Assembly: GCF_037975245.1 (NCBI RefSeq)
Contig: NC_092576.1
Span: forward strand, 30,296,611 to 30,360,610
Reading direction: 5' to 3'
From: Apostichopus japonicus
Taxonomy: Eukaryota; Echinodermata; Holothuroidea; Aspidochirotida; Stichopodidae
DNA: 64,000 nucleotides
Below are positions 1-9,595 of the stretch, one piece after another; position 1 is the stretch's first letter; every line of letters begins with the position of its first letter. Below the pieces are notes generated by a model. That model made no database searches. It was not told the origin of the DNA and was given only the letters and a program-made list of their open reading frames with translations. Both the position numbers and the translations under genes were made by a program.

Positions 1-596
1 TACAAATAAAATACATCACGTACTTTGTTTTATTGGGCACAAGCACCTAAAATCAGGGGTGTCAGTCCCTGATATGTCCTCGCATGCAATCGGCATGAAA
101 AGAATGCCTTACCACAGGTAATGAAAAGTACAACATGAATGCTAATGTTGCCAATTTTCCTTTCTTTATTCCGGTGCCGCACCATATTACTGGATATTTG
201 GACCTGTGAATGTGTGAGAAAACATATCCAGTTATGCCTGTAGGTCTAAAGTAGGCTATAAAGGAGCATTAATAGAGCTTAGGCCTATGCATGTGACGTC
301 ACAAGTTGACTTGGTGGGCAGCACAATTAAAAAATTTGTGGCGCGAAATAATTTGGCCACACTAGGCCTAGGCTATAGGCATAACACACACGTAACCACA
401 CGCAGGTTTTTTTATTTTTTCATTGTAGCCATAGCCTACAGGTGATGACGCAAATGACATCGTTGCATAGGCCTAGCAAAACTACTAAACCGTCACTATC
501 GATAATTTACCAGTGTTGTTATGTAACAACATCATTTAACACAAATACATTGTCCAAACATTCACATAGTATAAGAAACAGATGTGATAAAGTCCC
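1..596. other. Non-coding, no gene seen
   Basis: AT-rich sequence with several taggcctag/ggcctatag words, which are common in some marine deuterostome genomes. I see no supported exon, RNA gene or element boundary. The 82-codon open frame at 442-690 has no recognisable domain and runs into the short repeat that follows. Confidence 0.6.
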
Positions 597-1011
597 TGGG
601 GCACAGTGGATCACTGACCAATGTGATTCACTGTGCCCCGATCCACTCTGCCCCAAGATGGTTTGCACAATGATTGTTACCAAACTATAACACTAGGCTC
701 AAAAATGACTAAACACATAGTCCTATATCTGTTGCTAAAATACTTTATTCAATGATGATGAAGTAAATTCATATGAATTCATCCTATTTTATAGGAGACT
801 TGGATGATGACATTAAAAAATTTCGATTCGGAAATGAAAATCAAGAAATCCTCACCAATTTCCGAGAAGCTGCTCCTCCCTACTAACGTTTCTGTGACTT
901 GTAGGCTCAAAGGCTTGTTTTGAAATGGTGGCGCTATACATTAATAATTTCTTGATTTTCTAGAGTTATCCAAGATGATTCACTGTGCCCCGTGATCCAC
1001 CGTGCCCCACC
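597..1011. repeat. Short repeated motif around gatccactgtgcccc, direct and inverted copies
   Basis: The word ggggcacagtggatcac (about 598-614) is followed by inverted copies at about 622-654 and again at 975-1011 (gattcactgtgccccgatccac and a variant). This looks like the remains of a small inverted-repeat element, or the subterminal repeats of the larger decayed transposon on the minus strand just to the right. No target duplication was identified, so the boundaries are unknown. Confidence 0.4.
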
Positions 1012-1061
1012 TTCCCCTACCTTTGCCGATTTTTCAGCAGAGTGACACAGCTTTTGAAAAG

Positions 1062-1681
1062 TTAGAAATACATCACTTTCCTTAAAGCTGTCATTGAAAG
1101 AAAACCTATTTTTAAACAAAATACATTTACTAGCAACACAAACATGAACCCCACAATTCTATCTGACGAGGGTACTCCATGGAGTTGCTTACTAGTGAAT
1201 ACGACCAACTGTCGACAGCGGGAGGGTGCTGATTGTGCGCCAAGTGATGTAGGGAGATTATATGTGCCAATCTCGACATTGACGTCAGTGATTGTGGAAA
1301 AAGCTTTTGACAAAGTGGATCAAGAACATCTATATGCAAACTACGTAAGTGAATTATGAATAGCATACAATGAGATCGGTGAACATTATAAGGTGCTAAA
1401 ATAATTTCATATTTTTGAAAAACATTTCCGGTATTGAGATCAGTTAAGAAGCATGATTGTATAATGTCACTTGTATTGAGGCTCGTCCCACTGAGTCTTT
1501 GAAGGACATCAGTATGCAATACAAAGCAGCTAATTAGTGAGAATTTAGTTATACGAAGTAAATAATCGTATATTAAAGTATCGGATAACCACGCGGTTGA
1601 CGACATAAGTAAATGTATCGAGGAACCCGTTCCTGCGGTACTTTTCCTCGTTGATAAGATATTGCACAACTCGGGGGACAT
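1062..1681 (-). pseudogene. C48 (Ulp1/SENP-like) cysteine protease domain, decayed
   Basis: Two overlapping minus-strand frames share one Ulp1-like domain. The first (1681 to 1130) has the pattern ILAPYNVHRSHCMLFIIH followed by IDVLDPL, like the strand with the catalytic His and the Asp-containing turn of C48 peptidases. Further on it has PRQ followed by a disturbed Cys box; the other frame (1313 to 1062) reads DRIVGFMFVLLVNVF where the family has D-x-x-x-CGVFV. The His position reads SHC instead of the usual SHW, and the catalytic Cys is not preserved, so it is unlikely to be an active SUMO/ubiquitin-like protease. It follows the C19 domain in the same transcriptional direction, separated only by a LINE insertion. 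The C48 assignment rests on motif pattern alone. Confidence 0.5.
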
Positions 1682-1759
1682 TTGAAATATTAACTGATCA
1701 TCGTTACACTCTATTTCACACGAACCATATGTTCACATGTTTTTTTTGGAATAACATTA

Positions 1760-2615
1760 TTGGTTAATGTTGATTTCCTGTATTTACTTACTGCCCATTA
1801 TGCCTCCTGGCACATAGGGCAGCAAAAAAAGTCTTCCACTCCTTCCCGATCCTGGGCTAATTTTTGGATGGTACCCCATGTGTGGTTCAGGTCTCTAATC
1901 TCCCCTTCCACAGTTCTTCGCCAAGTGTTTTTAGGACGTCCCCTCTTTCTTTTGCCTTCTGGTGTCCAGTGGAGGGCTGTTCGTGTGATGTCATCTATGT
2001 TCTTTCTCAATACATGTCCGATCCATCTCCACCTTCTTCTCATGATGATGTTCCCCATGCTGTCTTGATGGCATTGGGCATATAGTGCTTTGTTTGACAT
2101 GGTGTTTGACCAGAAAATGCGACATATTCTTCTTAGACTCTTTGAGTGGAAGACTGACAGCTTATCGAAGTCGATTTTCGTCATTCTCCAGTATTCAGAG
2201 CCGTACAGAAGAGTGGAAAGGACACAGCTCTGGTTCAATTTTAGCTTGGTCTTGGTGCTGTAGTGCTGTGATCTCCATATACTATTCAGTATTCTGAATG
2301 CGTTTTTGGCTTTATTAAGACGGTTCTTAATGTCTTTGCCTGCGCCTCCATCGTGCATGACAGTGCTGCCCATGTAAGTAAACTCCTCAGTTATAGGTAG
2401 GTCTTCCCCGTTTGCTTGTATTGGTAAAGGGTCCGAGATGTTCAGGGTCATCACCTCTGTTTTCTTTTGGCTGATCTTCAAGCCAATTTGCTGGGCAAAA
2501 TCACTGAGTCTGGATGATTTCTTGTACCAGCATACAAAGGAACCTCGCAGTGAAAACAGTTTGGAATATGACGAGGAAAAATCGTAACCTCCATCACCAA
2601 ATCGTACCCCACAAT
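1760..2615 (-). mobile_element. 5'-truncated non-LTR retrotransposon (LINE), reverse transcriptase C-terminal part
   Basis: A 227-codon minus-strand frame (2481 to 1798) matches the end of a LINE ORF2: GLKISQKKTEVM, FTYMGSTVMHDGG, TLLYGSEYW, RRWRWIGHVLR and GKRKRGRPKNTWRR are thumb/C-terminal motifs of RTE/Jockey/CR1-like reverse transcriptases, and the protein ends in a Cys-containing tail (FFCCPMC). Homology seems to continue out of frame up to about 2615. The palm with the YADD motif is missing, so it is a truncated dead copy. It separates the C19 and C48 pieces of the host element. The clade is uncertain. Confidence 0.8.
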
Positions 2616-2651
2616 AAAAGTAATATGTCGATGTTACTTGTTCTAGTGTAT

Positions 2652-3522
2652 CTACATCGAGATACTCAATTCAGACGTTTGGACAATTGTGTGTGAGCAC
2701 TCTCCTGGTGTGCTTATTTCAATAATTTCCGGACATGACACTATGTAGTTTGATGATCTCAGCTGGGTGTGTTCATATGTATTCGCATTAACTCGAACAA
2801 GTTTAATACAACGAGGAATATCATCGCCTTTAATCAAAAGCGTTGAGGGTAAACTGGAATGAAAACTTGGAGATGAAACTGTTTTTCCTTTTACAAAATA
2901 TGCAATATTCACAAAACACAACATGTCCATTGAGAAATCGTGCAAAAGCAAAAGAAAGTTGGTCAACGAAAGACTTACACGTCGGTTTGTTTCTATCTTT
3001 TTGGCATTCCAGAACAACATTTATTTGCCGTTTCACAATTGCCTCGAAATCTCGACTCTTTTCAATTTCAGGACTGACTTCTATAGGTTCATCATCATCA
3101 CTAGGTTGCTTTTCCTCCTCAGACCTTTTTTCATTCCCTACCACAGATTCCGGTATATTTTGGTGAGATCTATAGTCTTCCTTATTCTTAATCGGCAAAT
3201 GTGCATGTTTTGTTAGTTTCGTGTTTTCATCATTTCTCTCATACATGACGATATATGCATTTTGAGAGCTTTCGTCAGGATCCCATTCCCGTTTATTGGA
3301 GTCGTCAATTTGAACGAATCCGCTTACAGACATAACTACTGCGGTGAAATTACCCGAATCACAACTCGTCCCGTGATGCTCCATAATGGAATGTAAGCCG
3401 TAACTGCAATTTTCTATGCTACCGCTCAGTGGGCCTACATTTAATTCAATTGGGATGTCTAACTTGTAATTAATTCTTCTATTGCTACTGCTGTGGTACC
3501 ACATCAATACAAATATAAGCAC
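2652..3522 (-). pseudogene. C19 ubiquitin-specific-protease domain, His-box half plus acidic linker
   Basis: The minus frame 3522-2830 contains GLHSIMEHHGTSCDSGNFTA, then QIDDSN and NAYIVMYER, which is the order of the USP His box (HHG-x-x-x-SGHY), the Asp/Asn strand and the final Y-x-L/M-x-Y strand. The canonical GHY is GNF here, so the catalytic His is Asn and the enzyme would be inactive unless another residue substitutes. An acidic, charged linker follows (SEEEKQPSDDDEPIEVSPEIEK). The frame ends at 2830; a second frame continues the region to 2652 through an apparent frameshift. Its 5' partner is the Cys-box exon at 3701-4178. It may be part of a transposase-C19-C48 polyprotein. Confidence 0.55.
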
Positions 3523-3700
3523 TGTTGGACATGCTGTTATAGTAGTGCGACAACTTAACCACCTAACAGCATTTATCGTTTTGACAATTTCCTTGTATTG
3601 TGTATTCTATTAAGTTATTCTGCAAGAGGTCAAACATTTAAAGTCTAGTGTTACCAGCGAAGTTGCAAATATCCATGTTTAAGAAAACACAACGATCTTT

Positions 3701-4178
3701 TTAATTAATGAAATGAATATCGCCACATGAGTTGCATGTCAGTTGCTTACAGTATTTTATTGGCACAAAATTTCTTGTTAAGCTTAAAAGTGGTATCAAA
3801 AGTACTTGAAAGAACTCGCTGGGATCATTTTCATTTCCAAACGTGAATTTGCACTCTGCGTATACGGCTTTTAGCGTTTCAATGAACATAGAAGAGGTTA
3901 ATACTGCAGGTAAGCGATTTCGTAATAGTATGCTGGTTAGTTTTACAATTGATTTATAAAGGTGTCGTTTATTTTTGGTACCTCGCGAAAAATGTGGGCA
4001 TGATCCGCTATTGCATCTTTGACAGGCGATAGACGAGCAAAGCATTGCATTGCAGCGTTCAACCAACAATTATTGAAATGATTTTCCATACCATTTATGT
4101 AAGTAAGGCTACGGTTGACCCGACTTTCCTGCACAAACCGATGTGATTGACTATTGGTGTGTTTCATTTTGTTTCTTT
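3701..4178 (-). pseudogene. C19 ubiquitin-specific-protease domain, Cys-box exon
   Basis: From 4178 downward, after a ttctgcag acceptor, the minus strand reads NGMENHFNNCWLNAAMQCF, the USP Cys box (N-x-x-x-N-x-C-x-x-N-A-x-x-Q), so the nucleophile is present. The frame then breaks near 3955; the next frame (4069-3701) continues with FGNENDPSEFFQVLL and a C-x-x-C zinc-ribbon-like CNSCGD, as in USP fingers. One indel therefore splits the domain. Splicing from 6931 (donor gtaaaa) to 4178 joins this exon in frame to the transposase fragment upstream, and the intron between them contains the LINE. The Cys box is clear; the fusion is inference. Confidence 0.6.
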
Positions 4179-4204
4179 CTGCAGAAACTAAAGGATTGTG
4201 TGTG

Positions 4205-6906
4205 GGAGGTTTTTGGAATACACCTTTCTGTGCTTTTTACGTGACCCGTCATACGGGATACAAAACGTCACGGCCAAACGGCACTACCAAACCATCCCAT
4301 GCTTACAAACGAACCTCAGGTCAAGCGAGCCAAAAAAGTACATATGCTCACCGACCTGCAGAGACAAAACGCCCAACCCCCCACTGAAATATTAAAAAAC
4401 TACAAAAGGACGACCAGCACGCAGCGAAACAAAACAGCCTTCCCCAGCACACCACCGTCCAAAAAAGGCAGCCCCAGATAAGCGGCGAAAATCGCCTTCG
4501 ACCTGAAGGCGAATGTCAGACTTCACCGCCTCCAGGACTGCCTGCCAACTGGCAAATTTCCCCCTAAAAACAACATCACATCTATTCCTCCAAATAAGTT
4601 TTTTTACAACAGAAGAAACATAAATAATACGCTGCGACACAGCAACGGAACAAACTGGAGGATCTAATCCATATAAAACAAAACCCTGTCCTACCGACCA
4701 GGAACGGTCTCCCGTTAAACGGTCGGTCCAGGACTGAAACCACTCCCACAAGTTCAAAACAAAGGGGCAATGCCAAAAAACATGGGCAGTACTCTCTAAG
4801 CTGTCACAGCCGGTCCTCGGGCACAGTCCATCACCCAATCGCCAGTGATACCTTTTCAGATTGGTCACCAAGGCACCGTGTGCAATTCTCCATGCAAGAT
4901 CACGGAGCCTGCAACCATTCAGTCTTGAATGCACCGAACGCCATACTTCGACAGGATGACGTCCCTGTACAAAAATTGCATTCAAGGCCCTATCCCGCAA
5001 GGAACTGAGAACGAGGGCCGGCCGTGACAGGTCAACAGGGGGTAACTCAATAAGAGCGGAGCAAATGACACGCACCACTCTGCTTGGTGTGCTACTATGC
5101 GGTTCTCTGTTGCTAAACAGCGCCGGAACCCATCGACGCAAGTGCAACCCGCCCCAAAAACGTACAAAATATGAACAAGGCAACCCTGGGTCAGTTACCG
5201 CTACAAACAATTGCTTAAATAACAAACAAGTTAACTTACTTCCCAGATGAACTACCCCTAGTCCCCCCTTCTCCAGTTTTTGGTACAATATCGCCCTCTT
5301 GACCAGCTCTGTACCACCAGACCATATGAATGAAAAAATCGCCCTCTCCAACCGCACCAGGACGCGACGCGGAATTGGGTACACCGCGCCCGGGTACCAC
5401 AAGATGAGCAAAACGAAACGATTAATAACGGTGACTTTCCCCAAGATCGAAAGCCAGCGGGTGCCAAAGGTTTCGAGTCTGCTCTCAAATACCTCAGCCC
5501 TCTCGCTCCAGGTGACATCACAAGACGAAGGCCCTTTGTCTTTTCTGGATTCAACTTCGCCCCGGTAGCTCTCTCAAAAATAGATAAATCCTGCGAGAGT
5601 GCGCGAAAGGAGCCGAGACTCGAAACAACACATGTCACGTCATCTGCATATTGAGCGCATTTCACTTTGGCACCCCCTGGCACAACGAATGGAACAAGTC
5701 TGGAGTCCCTTTCCAAAAGACGAGAGAGGGACTCGCTAAACAAAACATAAAGTAATGGAGACAGAGGGCACCCCTGGCGCACCCCCCTCTCTACGTTAAA
5801 ACCCTCCGAACAAAACCCATTTACGATAACAGAACTGAAACTTTCCTGATACAAAACAGAAATCCATTTACGAAAAACCGGGTGCAACTGAAACGTCTCC
5901 AATACATTCATTAAAAAACCGCGATCCACCATGTCAAAGGCCTTCTGCTGGTCCAGAGACACCAATGCACATGGCAGATCACGCTCAATAACAAAGTCGG
6001 TCAAGTCGCGCATCAACCACAAGTTCTGCTGGATGCAATGACCCTTCACTGCACAAGTCTGGAGATCACCCACAAGATGCGGCATAGCCAGTGCAAGGCG
6101 GTTGCACAAAGCCTTAGCCAGCAACTTGTAGTCCACATTTAACAAGGTGATCGGACGCTTGTTACGGGGATCCAAGGGGTCCCCAGACTTGGGCAGCAAA
6201 GTAATCATGCCCAGACGTTGACTTTGGTTTAACAGTCCGTTTTGGAAGGCGTCCTCGAAGACGGCTCTGATGTCGGGTCCTATTATTGCCCAGAAGGTTC
6301 GGTAGAACTCCCTCGGAAGCCCGTCCGAACCCGGGGACTTGCCATTCTTCATCTTCGAAAGCGCCTTCCAAAGCTCAACAGTGGTTATTTCGCCCCCCAA
6401 AATATCATTGACATCGTGGGGAACGGTTTTTGAGATTCCCCTCAATAAATCAGCCTGTGCCGACAAGTCGACATTGCCACGCGTAAACAAACTCGAATAG
6501 TACTCTTTATATACTCGGACAATGCCGTGAGGGTCACTAACCACGGTCCCATCAGTAGCGCGTACAGACGGGACGCGTCTGTCACCTGCCGATGAGCTAA
6601 CGGACTGGTAAAACCTCAGTGAAGGGCGCTCCTCGGCTTCCACCGCTTCGACACGGGCCCTGACGCGGGCACCGTGGTACTTTTCATCGAGATAAGTCTG
6701 CAAAGCGATGACAGCCAAAGGGTCGCCAAACTTTACCTCCGCGCACAGCTTCGAGAATTTTTCTCTTCGACGCCGTGCGCGGGTCACGCAATACTGAATT
6801 GCGTAGCGTTTGATGCGCAACTTGACCTCATCCCACCATTGGGATGTAGAAGCAAAGGCCGGCTTCAATGTTTGCCATCCTTTGTACCTGGTCTCGAAAC
6901 CCTGGC
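4205..6906 (-). mobile_element. 5'-truncated L1/Tx1-like LINE with 11-bp target-site duplication
   Basis: The element runs on the minus strand from 6906 to 4205. It is bounded by gattgtgtgtg (4194-4204) and gactgtgtgtg (6907-6917), an 11-bp target duplication with one mismatch. It holds most of ORF2 but no endonuclease domain, so it is 5' truncated. After the ORF2 stop (4392) about 190 bp of 3' UTR remains. It sits inside an inferred intron of the transposase-C19 gene. Confidence 0.8.
4392..6868 (-). pseudogene. LINE ORF2 reverse transcriptase with zf-RVT domain, one frameshift
   Basis: Frame 6868-5258 has the reverse transcriptase domain in order: KMNGKSPGSDGLPREFYR-type motif, LDQQKAFDMVDR (motif A Asp), RGVRQGCPLSPLLYVL (motif B) and QYADDV (catalytic Asp pair, about 5640-5653). 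Near 5520-5535 one frameshift moves the coding sequence to frame 5444-4392, which carries GKVTVINRFVLLILWYPGAVYP and a C-terminal zinc-binding reverse-transcriptase motif (CPRTGCDS to HVFWHC, about 4768-4826). This order is typical of L1/Tx1-type ORF2. The frame stays open above 6868 to the truncation point, so the start listed is not a true start codon. The frameshift and the missing endonuclease make it non-autonomous. Confidence 0.85.
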
Positions 6907-6930
6907 GACTGTGTGTGTCTATGCTTTTAC

Positions 6931-7658
6931 TTCCACGATTCTGTAATAGTTTTTGTCTCTCCTTTCCTTTTTGTTAGCGTGGAGATAGCTTGGTCCCTGT
7001 AACGTCTTTGTAAACCGATTACATCATTGTGATACATTGTTATGAACTCGTCAATTCGACCTATTTTACGGTCACTTAGCTGGATTAATTTTAGAACCTT
7101 CAGTGTACTCTCAGCTTGGCCGATTGTTCTAGGCATAGTTTTCGGTGGTCTACTTTTAAACTGCCCTACATTTTCTCCCTTACTAAATTTACCACTGTGT
7201 CTACTAAGGTCACCGAGGAGAAGGCCGGACCACAGCGCCACTGAAGGTAGTAATAAATTTCTGACCTCAGAATGGAATGTGAGTCCGTAGTACCGGTTAG
7301 GCTTTCCACCCTCGGAATTGATGCACATTCTTTTGGCCTGTGTAATAATTTTTATCAATGAAAACTAAAAACGGAGAGGTTTTTTTGGTAAGAAACTCGT
7401 CCTCTGTTAGATTGAAACTCTTTTACTGATGCCTGTATCTGCGTCTACCGTTTCTCCCGATGTTATTAATTTGTCAGTAGTGCCCGAAGGTAATTGACTT
7501 TTGCCAATATTGTCAATTTTGCCTTTCATAGATGCAACTGTTCTCGTAACAGAACCATTAATATTCTTTGAGCACAGCATTATTGTAAGAAAATTCAAAA
7601 TTTAAGAAAATTCGGGAAGGGTTTGGGCATTCATAAGTAAACTTACCGAATACAATCC
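6931..7658 (-). pseudogene. C-terminal part of a DDE-type (MULE/KDZ-like) transposase
   Basis: Minus-strand frames 7598-7407 and 7358-6927 carry a region rich in aligned-looking motifs: SLLMNAQTLPEF and FLTIMLCSKNI near the insertion edge, then NRYYGLTFHSEVRNLLLP, ALWSGLLLGDLSRHSGKF and a basic tail KRKGETKTITESWK. At least one frame change occurs near 7360-7410. It continues the fragment at 9596-10082, from which it is separated by the 1.94-kb insertion. At 6931 the sequence gaa|gtaaaa can act as a splice donor that joins in frame to 4178. The family name is tentative; I see no zinc knuckle or SWIM motif. Confidence 0.45.
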
Positions 7659-8024
7659 ATGAAATGGGGGTGTAGGCGGTTTTACACTATCTAACGCAAC
7701 GTAGTAGCCAAGAACCTGAAGTATTTTTGAATATTCCATCGTCTCACTAGAGCGAGACACAAAAGCCAATTTTTGTCGCCAAAGAACCTAAAAAATTACA
7801 CCATAAGAGTGTGTGTGCGTCACCACGTTGTAGCCTATAATAAAAAGGCTTCTACAACAGAATTTGGGCCAGTCACAGGCCGTCACTGTTTGACTTCACT
7901 GCCTTCCTCAGAACCCAACTCTATAACAAAAGAGTTACTCCCAAACCGACCAGCTGACCAAAATAACAATGGTTCACAGCTGCTCATTTACGTCCGTAAA
8001 GGCAAACAAAGGGTTTCCGACTGA

Positions 8025-8411
8025 ACAACGCCCGTTGAGCGGTGAGGTGGCAGAACGGGAGAGTACACGTCTGCAGTACCTGAGGTCCCTGGTTGAAACC
8101 TCGGTGTCGACACTGACACCAATTTTCACCCCGCTCCTTTCTCGTGGTAGGAAAGTGGCTACACGTGGAAAGCGGTACTCACGTCCTTCGGAGGGGACGT
8201 TAAATTGCGGTCCCGGGAGCAGGACTACACACCCCTGCCTCGTTACTTCAGGGCACTATTCGAAAAGGGAAGGCGAGATTCGCCGGTGTCCTTCCACGCA
8301 CAAAAACTTGGAACCTCAATAATTTCCGACTAAGGATTTCCTTAGTCTGCTGAAGCACCTTCGGGTGGAAGCGTAATACGAGGTGTATCATATCATATCA
8401 CAACGCCCGTT
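8025..8411 (+). mobile_element. tRNA-derived SINE with perfect 12-bp target-site duplication
   Basis: The body 8037-8399 is flanked by perfect 12-bp repeats acaacgcccgtt at 8025-8036 and 8400-8411. The head has an A-box-like ggtggcagaacgggag (about 8045) and a B-box-like ggttgaaacc (about 8092-8101), as in tRNA-derived pol III promoters. It continues with a conserved-looking core (tccttcggaggggacgtt, about 8191-8208) and ends in a short tatcatatca tail. It interrupts the Penelope-like frame (the sequence around the duplication reads on after the SINE), so it inserted later. The SINE family was not determined. Confidence 0.8.
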
Positions 8412-9270
8412 AAAGTGGACTTCAGCTCAAGGGTTTCTGTCGAAAGGCATATCCAGTCATGGATATTCGTGCCTCACCAGTCAACAAAGACTTTTCCGGT
8501 CAAGGCCCATCACTCTCACAAAAGAAATCTCTCCGATAGACGGCGATCAAAACGCCACCTATCAACTGAAGGTCCAAAGAGACCCACCTAGACTCCCGGG
8601 GCTACTGAACCACTCGGAGGAGTTTACTGATTCTTGGAATCAAGTACTCCAAAGAGCAGGCAGGACACTCCGTAGTATCTGGAGAGAAGAATTATCCCGT
8701 CAGGCAAAAAGGCAACGGGAGAGATTTCTAGAAAAGAAATATGTCCGATCAGTGAAAGCTACTAAAAGCTCCGAAAAATTCCGCACCACCAACAGGGAGC
8801 TACAGACTATACGTAGTCACTGAAAAGCCCAAAATCTTCGAAAAGAAGCAGAAACACTAAAAGAGTTCGTAAAAAACCTATCAGACAGAAAATGTCCAAT
8901 ATAGAGTTTATTGCGCTGGGAAAAGGTCTGAAGTTCATAGCCATTCCAGAAAAACCTAAACGAAGTAATCTTCTCAAGTCATTGAAAGACCTAAAAAGAA
9001 AAATGAGAATCCGCTTCGTCTTTACACAAAAAAAGCAAAAAAGGTTTACAAAACGCATTTGAAAAAAAAGCACTTTTGAAACATTGGCACTTAATCTCGC
9101 AACACGCGGATTTATCCAAAATGTTTCCAAAAGAACCGATTCTAGCCTACAAAAAGGCCCAAAATCTCAAAGATTTACTTGTTAACTCAAGGTTTCGTAC
9201 TAACGAAGAATCAGCTAACTCTCAAGGTTCACACGAATCTTTTTTAGATGCTCTTATAGTTGCACCATGA
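8412..9270 (+). pseudogene. Penelope-like element protein, internally deleted
   Basis: The first part (8412-8823) has LPGLLNHSEEFTDSW and AGRTLRSIWREELSRQAKRQ. After a stop, another frame (8892-9040) reads IEFIALGKGLKFIAIPEKP and LLKSLKDLKRKMRIRF, resembling the N-terminal segment before the reverse transcriptase of Penelope elements (pattern LS-x-x-E-x-x-L-x-KGLKF-x-P-x-P). It is followed almost at once by HWHLISQHADLSKMFPKEP and AYKKAQNLKDLLVNSRF (9080-9200), which resembles the linker after the reverse transcriptase. The reverse transcriptase itself is therefore deleted at about 9050-9070, and several stops and frameshifts are present. Family assignment is by motif memory and should be read as probable. 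Confidence 0.5.
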
Positions 9271-9346
9271 GTCCATAAAAACTCGTGCACAGAAAATAGA
9301 TGCATTTTGAGAACGAGACGCTCATGCCGAATATAAAATATTCAAA

Positions 9347-9411
9347 TGCTTACTACTGATGAAGCTCCTCCTATAAAAGTTGAGAGCAGAAACCGGTCTA
9401 GTTGGTCATAA
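9347..9411 (+). ncRNA. Hammerhead-ribozyme-like motif (type I, minimal helix III)
   Basis: The conserved core is present: ctgatga at 9356-9362, gaaa at 9389-9392, then the palindrome ccgg and tc at 9397-9398 (gaaaccggtc), with the expected cleavage site after that c. Stem I can form from acta (9352-9355) and tagt (9399-9402), with an outer atg/cat pairing beyond an internal loop. Stem II can form from gctc (9364-9367) and a gagagc segment, but the base nearest the core is an A-A mismatch, so activity may be lost. Minimal hammerheads of this kind are known from terminal repeats of Penelope-like elements, which fits its place near the right end. Confidence 0.45.
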
Positions 9412-9595
9412 GAACCTACGCTAGTCTTTCTTACTATTAAAAGTACACTCAATTCACCTAATAGGTGCAATTATGTTTCACCATGAGGAGCATGATATAA
9501 GTTCATGTTCTTCGGGCCCTCCCTTAAAAGTACTTCAGGTTCTTGGCTACTACGTTGCGTTAGATAGTGTAAAACCGCCTACACCCCCATTTCAT

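Larger units (their letters stand above)
7659..9595 (+). mobile_element. Internally deleted Penelope-like element flanked by ~65-bp inverted terminal repeats
   Basis: The ends are essentially perfect inverted repeats: 7659-7723 is the reverse complement of 9531-9595 (starting atgaaatgggggtgtaggcgg). Inside, plus-strand frames hold Penelope-type protein pieces (8412-9270), a nested SINE and a hammerhead-like motif near the right end. Penelope-like elements can carry terminal repeats in inverted orientation and hammerhead motifs in them (established for the group). It is inserted in the transposase gene; the flanks tacaatcc (7651-7658) and tataattc (9596-9603) agree at 6 of 8 positions and may be a decayed target duplication. 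The alternative is a DNA transposon with TIRs that captured these sequences. Confidence 0.6.

Noticed and set aside
4154-4481. Plus-strand frames of 60-77 codons
   Set aside because: Antisense to the LINE 3' UTR and C19 exon; no domain.
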